Below are positions 42,201 through 46,660 of a stretch of DNA of 64,000 bases, piece after piece (within the stretch, counting starts at the first letter, position 1; each line of letters begins with the position of its first letter). The notes below the pieces were generated by a model. That model searched no databases, was not told where the DNA came from, and saw only the letters and a list, made by a program, of their open reading frames with translations. This stretch comes from Climacteris rufus. Its lineage: Eukaryota; Chordata; Aves; Passeriformes; Climacteridae. The translations under genes were made by a program, and so were the position numbers. The DNA lies in the NCBI GenBank assembly GCA_013398175.1, contig VZRZ01001141.1, positions 252,875 through 316,874 of the forward strand. Direction: 5' to 3'.

Positions 42201-43373
42201 ATGCAGGATGACCAGGGGAATGCAAACTTACCTATGACTACTCTTAGTCTAGTCTAGCAACATAAACCTGCAGAAATGTTCACTTCAGGCATTTAACTAT
42301 TTTTCCTTTCTCATACTAAGTGTCAAGAAAAATTTAGACTTTTATATTTTAAAGTCATAAGCTGGAAAATTTAACATTACCTCTATTTAAAACAAACATT
42401 ATTTCCTTTCATTTCTGAGAAAATAATCCAGAATGCTAAGGCCACCCAGATACTGGAAATGTAACTGCCAAGAAAAGGGGTGGGAAAATAAATAGCAGTT
42501 TATTAGTCTCCTTGACTTTACCAACAGTACTGTAAGCACCACCTAGAAATTAAAAACCCTAACCACTATAAGTATTGCAAAAGCTTGTGGGTCTCTGTGA
42601 TAGACCACAGAAGTTCATTTAAAAAAATTTCTTTGAGGTGATCTGCCAAGAAAATTATCAAATTCAGTAGCTAACAATTTAGTTGTGTAAATATGTATTT
42701 TAAAAATGTACATTTATAGTTCCACTTAGTTATCAAAATTGCTAGTGGACCAAAATAATGCTGGTCATAGACAATCAGTGTCAGCAAAACAAACCCCAAA
42801 CCACTATCAGCAATATCTAAATGGGCCATTTATGCATGCTCCTACATATAAATATGTCCTCTCTTAAACATTTCTTTTTAAATAAATGCTTAGCAAACAA
42901 ATAGTGGCCTGTTTGGCAAAGCACTAAAAAGGTGCTTTGCTTTTAAGTTTGTAGTCTAGACATGTTGTATAAACATTCAAAGCATTTGGAAACTTACTCT
43001 ACTAAATTTTTCACAACAGTGTTTATGGCCGGAGGTGTATCTGTTGCAAAGAGCAAAGAATTTCTATCAATCTAGTAAGATTTTATACTTTAAGCTGGAC
43101 TGAACAAGCTTCAAAGAGTCAGTGGATAGAAATACAGTGGACAGAAATACTTTGTGATTTCACAGAAGTGATAAAGTACTTGCAAAAAAACATGGAATGT
43201 TTTATTTGTTCTTGGTTTTAGTCAGTTCTGAAATATATTTCACTTACAGCATGAATTACCAACATGAAGGGAAAAACATACAATAAAAAGGTTGTTTTAT
43301 TTACCTTTTTATATGTTTTCTCTTCATTTGGCTTTCCAGCAGTAACATCTCCATTTTCAGTAACAGACGACAT
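145..43373 (-). CDS. PIP5K1B: Phosphatidylinositol-4-phosphate 5-kinase type-1 beta (partial, nine coding exons, spliced)
   Basis: The enzyme phosphorylates PI4P on the inositol 5-OH to make PI(4,5)P2 at the plasma membrane, for actin control, endocytosis and signalling (family knowledge). Nine minus-strand exons with GT-AG introns join in one open frame of 1201 bases: residues 1-400 plus one base. The N-terminus MSSVTENGD and the TYKK-TASSAIKGA junction fit the beta paralogue, not alpha or gamma. Landmarks seen: K138 in IIKTV (ATP lysine), D203 in DLKGS, D266 in MDYSLL, D350 in GIID, and E362 in KKLEHSW, the residue that sets type I against type II specificity. All fall on the mammalian numbering, so no net insertion or deletion has accumulated. 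The C-terminal ~140 residues are left of the window. Introns range from about 0.1 to 12.7 kb. Splicing is inferred from sequence only. Confidence 0.96.
230..777. other. PIP5K1B intron, unique AT-rich sequence
   Basis: A 548-base intron with canonical GTAAGT and TTGTAG ends. I see no repeat or second gene. The sequence is AT-rich with poly-T near 367-380. Confidence 0.7.
778..826 (-). CDS. PIP5K1B: PIP5K1B coding exon 8 (residues 356-372, activation loop start)
   Basis: A 49-base micro-exon encoding (R)LMKKLEHSWKALVYDG. It starts the activation loop and contains E362 in KKLEHSW, the residue that makes type I enzymes prefer PI4P, where type II enzymes carry alanine. The acceptor is TTTTACATACTTAG and the donor GGG|GTAAGT. 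The intron before it (827-938) is only 112 bases, much shorter than any other in the window. Confidence 0.94.
939..1022 (-). CDS. PIP5K1B: PIP5K1B coding exon 7 (residues 328-356)
   Basis: This 84-base exon completes a threonine and encodes MGGIPAKSHKGEKLLLFMGI followed by IDILQSY. D350 in GIID is the metal-binding aspartate that takes the place of the DFG aspartate of protein kinases. The acceptor is GTTTCTCTCAG and the donor CAG|GTAAGC. It leaves two bases of the arginine-356 codon. It is too short for most open-frame scans and is recognised only by homology and splice sites. Confidence 0.94.
1023..2689. other. PIP5K1B intron (1.7 kb), no recognised element
   Basis: The intron begins with GTAAGT at 2689 and ends with TTTCTCTCAG at 1023. 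It is AT-rich. An 85-codon + strand open frame at 1975-2232 has no family resemblance and I treat it as chance. Confidence 0.65.
2690..2901 (-). CDS. PIP5K1B: PIP5K1B coding exon 6 (residues 258-328, MDYSLL motif and insert)
   Basis: The exon opens with VLESFKIMDYSLLLGIH, the invariant MDYSLL block (D266). Next comes the divergent acidic and serine-rich insert around residues 275-300, then VLYSTAMESIQGPGKSGD. The insert differs from mammals while both flanks are identical or nearly so, as expected for a surface loop. The acceptor is TTTGCTGGTAG and the donor AAC AC|GTAAGT. The 212-base length leaves two bases of codon 328 for the next exon. Confidence 0.95.
2902..10004. other. PIP5K1B large intron, left 7 kb
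   Basis: This is mostly AT-rich unique intron. I see a 32-base tandem duplication at 4027-4082 and an A16-type run near 3736-3750, but no gene, LTR or intact repeat. Near 9.4-9.95 kb the base composition becomes more GC-rich, leading into the CR1 fragment at 10.0 kb. That GC-rich part may be a decayed upstream piece of the same insertion, but I cannot align it by eye. Confidence 0.6.
4027..4082. repeat. Short tandem duplication, two copies of a 24-base core, 32-base period
   Basis: The core CCTTAGTTCAAATGGAACAA, continuing with GAAA, occurs at 4027-4050 and again at 4059-4082 with no mismatch. Perfect identity suggests a recent local duplication. It lies in an intron with no evident role. 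Confidence 0.85.
10005..10240 (+). mobile_element. CR1 LINE fragment, linker between endonuclease and reverse transcriptase
   Basis: In the + strand frame I read VKEAKAQIELRLARNTKTQR, then GSLLNGAEDSMTADTDHN. This is the CR1 ORF2 linker that normally resembles KAQLELRLARDVK and PPLLNxxGxxVTxD. No reverse transcriptase follows; sequence after about 10240 is not recognisable CR1. It is an internal piece lacking both ends. Boundaries are approximate. Confidence 0.7.
10241..12129. other. PIP5K1B intron between two CR1 fragments
   Basis: AT-rich intron sequence. It contains a TA/CA-rich low-complexity block at 10771-10900. Several 60-95-codon open frames have no family resemblance. Confidence 0.6.
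10771..10900. repeat. TA/CA-rich low-complexity block with repeated ACATATATGTG units
   Basis: Interrupted runs of TATATG, ACATAC and ACATATATGTGT, including near-palindromic ACATATATGT three times. It looks like a decayed dinucleotide microsatellite. Confidence 0.75.
12130..12727 (+). mobile_element. CR1 LINE 3' part (end of ORF2 plus 3'UTR), decayed
   Basis: It begins with a relic of the LEKDLGVLVDxKLNMS stretch of CR1 ORF2 (LELGVVLDDKLN here). It runs on through the RPHL region, GVQRRATK-like and FSLEKRRLRGD-like sequence, and ends with the CR1 tail CTATTCTGTGATTCTACAA. The 3' end is normal for CR1 and the 5' end is truncated. Many indels break the frame and it is clearly older than the 19.8-22.1 kb copy. 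It ends about 170 bases from the donor side of kinase exon 5. Confidence 0.75.
12896..13195 (-). CDS. PIP5K1B: PIP5K1B coding exon 5 (residues 158-257, catalytic core)
   Basis: This exactly 300-base exon encodes 100 residues from NLNQNPRTLLPKFYGLY through IVVMNNVLPR, DLKGSTYKRRAS and KDLDFLQDMHEGLYFD to QRDCR. DLKGS holds D203, the catalytic-loop aspartate of the family. The acceptor is TTTTGTTTTAG and the donor CGA|GTAAGT. Small differences from mammalian beta are in variable positions, for example RALKMHF. It is intact. The + strand CR1 fragment ending near 12725 lies only about 170 bases past its donor, in the downstream intron. Confidence 0.96.
13196..14753. other. PIP5K1B intron (1.6 kb), no recognised element
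   Basis: AT-rich intron between the two catalytic-core exons. No repeat is recognised. Confidence 0.7.
14754..14906 (-). CDS. PIP5K1B: PIP5K1B coding exon 4 (residues 107-157, ATP-binding lysine)
   Basis: This 153-base, phase-0 exon encodes YSICSEPLIELSNPGASGSL, then FFVTSDDEFIIKTV and the KEAEFLQKLLPGYYM segment. The SNPGASGS stretch is the glycine-rich ATP loop of PIP kinases. The lysine of IIKTV is codon 138, the conserved ATP-contacting lysine. The acceptor is TTTGTCTCTTCCAG and the donor ATG|GTAAGT. Both flanking introns are phase 0. Confidence 0.96.
14907..16962. other. PIP5K1B intron with an isolated GC-rich block at 14975-15240
   Basis: Mostly AT-rich intron. The block at 14975-15240 is noticeably richer in G and C, with phrases such as GGCAGGCCACTGTGTCCAGG, and may be an old retroposon I cannot name. 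The rest holds no recognised element. Confidence 0.55.
16963..17741 (+). mobile_element. CR1 LINE, reverse-transcriptase C-terminal part plus 3' end, internally deleted
   Basis: The + strand frame reads SHDILVSKLERHRFDGWTTQ, then PQGLVLAPVLFNSF, then LSKFANSTKLCAVVNTLEGR and DRLERWACANLIKFN, clear CR1 ORF2. The catalytic aspartate pair of the FADD motif is replaced (FANS). After RPYLE-like sequence near 17522 the copy jumps to DMRKKFFTLRVVRDWN, so roughly 300 bases of the normal element are missing. It then reads through the GALSNLVYW-like end and stops at CCATTCTGTGATTCTATGA. The 5' end is truncated, as usual for CR1. Confidence 0.92.
17742..18875. other. PIP5K1B intron with a small AT-rich tandem duplication
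   Basis: AT-rich intron. TATGTCTTCAATTTATAAAA occurs at about 18395 and again at about 18436. A smaller duplication, TAAGACACCC, sits near 17871-17892. Nothing else is recognised. Confidence 0.65.
18876..18993 (-). CDS. PIP5K1B: PIP5K1B coding exon 3 (residues 67-106)
   Basis: This 118-base exon begins with the T that completes the split serine, then encodes EGSNLTPAHHYPDFRFKTYA and the FRYFRELFGI segment, part of the N-terminal kinase lobe. It ends in phase 0 after DYL with the donor TTG|GTAAG. The acceptor has a long TTTGTTTTTGTTTTCAG tract. Residue 104 is encoded as Gly in KPGDYL, where I recall Asp in human (KPDDYL); this is a plausible lineage substitution, not damage. Confidence 0.95.
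18994..19814. other. PIP5K1B intron, no recognised element
   Basis: Unique sequence between kinase exon 3 and the CR1 body. A 118-codon + strand open frame at 19420-19776 has no recognisable family. Confidence 0.6.
19815..22125 (-). mobile_element. CR1 LINE body (endonuclease to reverse transcriptase), 2.3 kb, both ends missing
   Basis: The longest CR1 copy here. Minus-strand pieces in order: endonuclease segments (KANKADILVGICYW; MGAFNLPDDCW, then TAERRQSRRFLECV), linker (EENAEVLNAFFASFFNSKTS), reverse transcriptase (EDPGNYRPVTLT; FRKGRSCLVKLISFYDQV; SGGVPQGFMLAPVLF; KFVDDSKW) and the C-terminal EYCVQFWAP-like and LERVQRRATRLVEGLEH region. In the endonuclease the GDFN aspartate is alanine (GAFN). 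The reverse-transcriptase DD pair is still present. Frames are interrupted by several shifts. The 3'UTR is absent after GLEHFL, which is unusual because CR1 copies normally keep the 3' end. Confidence 0.93.
22224..22559 (-). mobile_element. Probable solo LTR of an endogenous retrovirus, minus orientation
   Basis: Read on the minus strand, the segment starts TGTTCTCTATAG and ends CTTTTCAGGCAACA. It has a TATA box (TATAAA at 22391-22386) and about 90 bases later a poly(A) signal (AATAAA at 22293-22288), in the U3-R-U5 order of an LTR. The length of about 336 bases is typical. No internal gag-pol sequence or second LTR lies next to it, so it is a solo LTR. I see no clear target-site duplication and the termini could be a few bases off. 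The family is not assigned. Confidence 0.6.
22560..30240. other. PIP5K1B intron, 7.7 kb of mostly unique sequence
   Basis: AT-rich intron with a slightly GC-richer stretch at about 27.1-27.6 kb and 28.4-29.0 kb. I see no gene, LTR or CR1 here. The longest open frame in the window (184 codons, + strand, 29258-29812) lies in it. It has no recognisable family and an AT-driven composition. Confidence 0.6.
30241..30775 (+). mobile_element. Solo LTR of an avian endogenous retrovirus with 6-base flanking duplication
   Basis: An LTR-like unit of about 535 bases. Its parts are a U3 block containing CCAAAGGGATATTCCATACC, the sequence TGACATCA at 30443, a TATAAAA box at 30458, a poly(A) signal AATAAA at 30654, and the terminus AGTCAAACCATCACA. 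The sequence ATTATA flanks both ends (30235-30240 and 30776-30781), consistent with a 6-base target duplication. No internal retroviral sequence is present, so this is a solo LTR, opposite in orientation to the host gene. The left end starts TTGG rather than the usual TG, so that border is less certain. It is related to the LTR at 46.3 kb. Confidence 0.8.
30776..31677. other. PIP5K1B intron, no recognised element
   Basis: AT-rich unique sequence between the LTR and kinase exon 2. Confidence 0.65.
31678..31808 (-). CDS. PIP5K1B: PIP5K1B coding exon 2 (residues 24-67)
   Basis: Translation reads TASSAIKGAIQLGIGYTVGN, then the DVLMQDFYVVESVFLP segment, which opens the PIPK catalytic domain. The acceptor is TTTGTACACAG and the donor is AAG|GTAAG. 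The exon is 131 bases and ends two bases into the serine-67 codon, which is completed by T from the next exon. All of it is near-invariant among vertebrate type I kinases. It sits alone between an 11.5-kb and a 12.7-kb intron. Confidence 0.95.
32083..33945 (-). mobile_element. CR1 LINE copy, endonuclease to 3' end, 1.9 kb with internal deletions
   Basis: The minus-strand 3' end is the CR1 tail (AATTCTATGATTCTATGC at 32085). Upstream parts in order are: endonuclease start (FCTDRQKNGGGVFCVEVN, 33937-33728); endonuclease end (FGCSDHSNVEFGV); reverse transcriptase (FTKGKLCMTNPITFYGKV; VSLYFSRAFSLVSCSLLVKL); thumb region (MKFAGGAELSGEVDALEGR; LMKFNKDKYKVLHLGKHNPG); and KDLGVPVNNKLNMSEQCAAT. The motif A aspartate is tyrosine (YFSRAF for DFSKAF) and the FADD aspartate pair is Gly-Gly (FAGG), so the enzyme is dead. 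The SDH motif of the endonuclease survives. The linker and RT fingers are largely deleted. Confidence 0.92.
33946..38700. other. PIP5K1B intron, left part of a long unique stretch
   Basis: AT-rich intron. A phrase at about 36045-36090 (GTACAGGGACTCCCAGATCA) vaguely resembles the CR1 segment GGGACTCCCAGGTCC, but the flanks do not extend the match. No gene is recognised. Confidence 0.55.
38701..38720. repeat. (TG)10 microsatellite
   Basis: Ten uninterrupted TG units. Likely length-variable. Confidence 0.95.
38721..41638. other. PIP5K1B intron, right part of the unique stretch
   Basis: AT-rich intron. The 130-codon + frame at 39728-40120 is built from an A-rich, AAACAA-like simple tract and is not a gene. 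Nothing else is recognised. Confidence 0.55.
41639..41725 (-). mobile_element. CR1 3'-end fragment
   Basis: Read on +, the sequence AATGGTTTAGAATTGTGTGG and CCTCCCTGCTCAAGCAGAGC follow the reverse complement of a CR1 3' end (AGAATGGTTTGGGTTGGAAGG; CCTGCTCAAGCAGGGTC). It is about 85 bases long and strongly diverged. Confidence 0.6.
41885..42260 (+). mobile_element. Ancient CR1 relic (reverse-transcriptase thumb region)
   Basis: Phrases survive in order on the + strand: GATAATACTAAACTATGGGG (DNTKLWG, from ADDTKLWG), CTTGGAGATGATAGTCACTG (LGDDSH), TCAGTGTGCTGTGGC, GAGGTATTTCCAGTA (EVFPV, from RGISS), TTCCTCTGGAATATTGTGAA (the HLEYCV region) and AACAGAGAAGAGTATGCAGG (EQVQRRA region), then ATGACCAGGGGAATG. 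This order is that of CR1 ORF2, but divergence is far greater than in the other copies, suggesting an old CR1 lineage. No 3' tail is seen. Confidence 0.6.
42261..43304. other. PIP5K1B intron up to exon 1
   Basis: AT-rich unique sequence. It contains a short direct duplication (GTGGATAGAAATAC and GTGGACAGAAATAC near 43122-43151). Confidence 0.65.
43305..43373 (-). CDS. PIP5K1B: PIP5K1B coding exon 1 (start codon, residues 1-23)
   Basis: This exon carries the ATG at 43373-43371 and encodes MSSVTENGDV... ending in TYKK, the beta-specific N-terminus. It is 69 bases, ends in phase 0, and is followed by a GTAAATAA donor at 43304. The bases just before the ATG read TTGTTAG after a pyrimidine-rich run, so a 3' splice site may lie directly at the start codon and the exon may begin exactly with ATG. 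The short N-terminal segment precedes the kinase fold and has no catalytic motif. The start was chosen by match to the known beta N-terminus. Confidence 0.93.
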
Positions 43374-43790
43374 CTAACAACAGAAGCTTAAGTTATAAAG
43401 AAGGCATTTGCTTTGCAAAAGTAATTGTTTCAAAAAACCATAGAATTCATAATCCATTTGTGCTAAAGTCAAACTTTTCAGAAGAGAGCAAGCCACCAAG
43501 ATCAGTGACATGTCTAGGATATTCCTGTAAGTATTTTTTCACACAGGACAGCACAGCTGCAGGAATATGTCCAGTATGACTGATTCTACACAACTCTCTG
43601 TTTCTTTTCCCCACACTAGTATGCAGTGAAATCTTGCTCCTCAGCCTACTGTATGAGATGTTCCTGAAACATCCAGTGATGGGCAAAAATATCTCTGTGA
43701 GCCAGATATTCAGTGGCATGTCTCAGAAGTCTAAGGTCCTTGCCTACAACGAGGTACATGCTGAATCTCCTTAAAGTAGCAAGAAAATTG

Positions 43791-43925
43791 CAGAATCACA
43801 CAGAAGGGAGTTGGAAGGGACCCACAAAGTTCATTGAGTCCACCTGTTAAGTGAATGGCCCATACGGGGATCAAACCCACAACCTTGGCATTATTAGCAT
43901 CATGCTCTAATCATTTGACATTGCA
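43791..43925 (-). mobile_element. tRNA-Ile-derived SINE with CR1-like tail (TguSINE1-like)
   Basis: Reading from about 43925 down on the minus strand, the sequence follows tRNA-Ile(AAU): ATTAGAGCATGATGCTAATA, then ATGCCAAGGTTGTGGGTTTG and ATCCCCGTATGGGCCA, ending at 43856. The anticodon loop (CTAATAA) and the B box (GGTTTGATCC) are readable, while the 5' A-box part is degraded. The remaining 65 bases (AACTTTGTGGGTCCCTTCCA, then ending TGTGTGATTCTG) match a CR1 3' end. This head-and-tail layout is that of the passerine SINE family. It is too decayed to be a working tRNA gene. It lies just upstream of the start-codon exon. Confidence 0.82.
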
Positions 43926-44098
43926 TCTTATCACAGCTGTAAAGCCATGGTAGACCAAGAATAAACCACTAAGCTCAGATCACCTTGGCCAGACACTCTG
44001 AGTGCATCTGCCAAGGCAAACAAAACAAAAGGCTACAATGACATGGTTTAAAATCATTCTGGATTTTACCAATACTTTCACAATGGAACTACACTTAC

Positions 44099-44180
44099 CC
44101 TTGCAAAAAACAGAACAGGTCATCTGGAGCTGAGAGTGAAGATCAAGCCATTCCTTGGTAGTGTTAACGATTTCCACAAC
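44099..44180 (-). other. PIP5K1B: Candidate 5' untranslated exon of PIP5K1B (82 bases)
   Basis: On the minus strand a pyrimidine-rich acceptor (TTTTTCTTATAACAG) is followed 82 bases later by a strong donor (CAAGG|GTAAGT). The next downstream acceptor on this strand with a recognised exon is the start-codon exon 725 bases away. Joining them would put the main ATG in the context CAAGGATGT, with A at -3. The exon has one ATG (in CCAGATGACC). After joining, its frame overlaps the main start and stops 14 codons on, making an overlapping upstream frame. This is inferred from splice-site quality only. It could be a chance exon-like segment. Confidence 0.45.
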
Positions 44181-46333
44181 CTGTTATAAGAAAAATCTGT
44201 TGTTATCATCATGCCTTAACAAATTACATCTCACAGAATAGCTGTAATTTCCTTTTCCTAGTATTCCCCAGCCCAAGCAAGAATTCAGCTATGAGTGAGG
44301 CTTTTCAAGAATCATGTCAAATAACTTGGTTACTAAAAGGTCATTTAATATGCTCAGAAATTAGCAGTATTACACAGGAGGGAATCAGTGCAGTCTAATT
44401 TCCTTTTGCCCTACATATTTCACCACCATGACATAAGCAACTCTACAATAAAATATTTATGTACAGCAGTACACAGACTGGAGTGTTGTGTAATTACATG
44501 CACTCTTATAGCCTTATAATCTCCAATCACTTGTAAGAAATAGCTGTGACAGTTTGGAGGACAGCACACTGAAAAGTCATAGGTAACAAATAAACTAATT
44601 TTGGAAGTTTTCCATAATGATATTTACTATCAACAAAATTTCTGTGAGTAATCTTGTTGAGTGATCTCCCTCAAGTTAAAATGATTTGACTAAACATATG
44701 AGAAAATACTACATAATCAAATGCAATTTGATACCCCTTTGAAAACAGCTCTCCCTCCCATCTTCCATATCAGCTGTAAGTCACATCAGTAAAGCTATTC
44801 TTCAGTTTAATTTCCCAAATATACCAGAGGAAAAAAACATAATAATTTTGTCTTTAAGTAGTACAAATAGCATCTTGTACACAAATAAAAATTGGTTTAA
44901 CAAAAAGTATTCTCAGGCCTCATTCACTTAATTTAATTTTCCTTTTTCAAGAATATACTCAACACCACCAAGAAACCTTTTCACAACAGGCTTTAAAGTC
45001 AGTATTTTCTTCTCTTCAGAGAAACACCTGAGCCAAAAACAAAAAGGGGGACAACAAATAGAAACCTGGATTTTATGAGAATAAAATAATACCTCCTTAG
45101 AAAAATACTTTTCTAACATTATACACCAGTGTGTTCCTGCTGCAGTTAACTGCATTCTTCATTGTAGCCTCCATGCAAGTAATGTGTCTTAATCAATAAT
45201 TCCTTCACTTGGATGTATATTCACAATATCCTCTACATTGAACTCCTACTTAAAGACAATAATTTAGTTTTGATAGCTTTTAAAATTGTGTGAAGTTTAT
45301 CTCACTTATATATACCCACACATTTAATATTAATATTCATCCACGTTTACAACTCTATTAGTATACAAACACAGAACTTGTCAAAGCAGCTTTTGTAGGA
45401 AAAGAAATGTCATTTTAATCACTAGTAGAAGACTGTTTATACAGCTAATCCCCTGGGTTCAAAGACCCCCCCACCCCCCAAGTTGTTGTTCTCCACACAA
45501 ACCCCAAGACTATTGATACAATATGATGTTCTACTAAACACCAAACTTACTAAAATTTGAGCATACATGTGAGCAAAATTTGAGCAAAAGCCAAAAATGA
45601 ATACAACACGGGAGCTTTCTTTCAGTAAGTTAGCTGAAGAAAGCACTCATGTCAGACATGGAAGAAAAGCCTGTTTTTTTCCCAGCATAGACAGACAAAT
45701 TATTCAAGAACAGATCATTCACGTGAAAATATACCCCAGTAACACTGCCAACAATAGGAAAACAGACAGTGAGAGAGCAAGTTCAACAACTACCAAGTAC
45801 AAAAAGTCATACACCATAACGAAGGTAAATATTTCCTCTATGTGTCAGTTTATTTCCTAGAGGCATCTAGAAAAGAATTATTTTGGTTCTAATCTTTTGA
45901 GAAACAGAACACACAGCTTTATCGTAACCTTGGTTGTGTTAAACAACTTTCAAAATCTTTCCTGTGACAGCTATCTCCTGTTCCACACTAAAAAATTTTT
46001 GCAAAGCATTTCTTTGTGTATTTTCTCCCTGCTCTAGCACTACTGAAAAGGTACACAGTGCCTTCTCAAAAGCTTTCTAACGTGCAGAGCAAGAGCTACA
46101 GTCTCAGTTCTGATGAGGTTTAACAGTTCAAAGACAGGTCACGACTTACAGTGTTGGACTCACTTCCAGGCTAAGTTATAATTATTTATTTTTTTGTTAC
46201 CGTAGCAGGAAACCTCTGTAACTAAAGCATTGAATCTCCGTATGTACCCCATGAAGGAAAGACTCACAACAAAGTAAGACACAGGGTATGGGCAGATAGA
46301 GGAGAAAAACATTTAGTTGCAAAAATACTGCAG
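44181..46333. other. Sequence upstream of the candidate 5'UTR exon, unique
   Basis: AT-rich with a C-run at 45467-45479. No CpG-rich promoter or exon is recognised. Probably part of the first PIP5K1B intron. Confidence 0.5.
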
Positions 46334-46660
46334 TGTGCTGACTTTGGCTGAGATAAAGTTAATTTTTTTCACAGTATCTAGTATGGGGTTATCTTTCAGA
46401 CTGGTGCTGGAAACAGTGTTGATAATTCAGGGATGTTTCATACTCCTGCACAGTGCTCCATACACAGCGTCAAGGCCTCACAGCACCCCACCAGTGAGCA
46501 GGCTGTAGATGCACAAGGAGCTGGGAGGGGACACAGGCAGGACAGCGGACCCCAACTGACCAAAGGGATATTCCAGACCACACGGCAGCATGGCCAGCAT
46601 ACAGAGCTGGGGGAAGAAGGACAGTCAAACTACATTTCCTCATGGAAGCTGTGAGAGTAG
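46334..46660 (+). mobile_element. Truncated LTR, same family as the 30.2-kb LTR
   Basis: Starts TGTGCTGACTTTGGCTGAGA and runs through GTGTTGATAATTCAGGGATG, CACCCCACCAGTGAGCAGGC and GGAGCTGGGAGGGGACACAG to CCAAAGGGATATTCCAGACC, the U3 block shared with the LTR at 30.2 kb. The TATA box has decayed (CATACAGAGC where related copies have CATATAAAGC). The R and U5 part with the poly(A) signal is missing after about 46655. Orientation is antisense to PIP5K1B. Confidence 0.75.

Noticed and set aside
43856..43925. A tRNA-Ile gene on the minus strand
   Set aside because: The A-box half and acceptor stem are degraded and the head is fused to a CR1 tail, so it is a SINE and not a tRNA gene.
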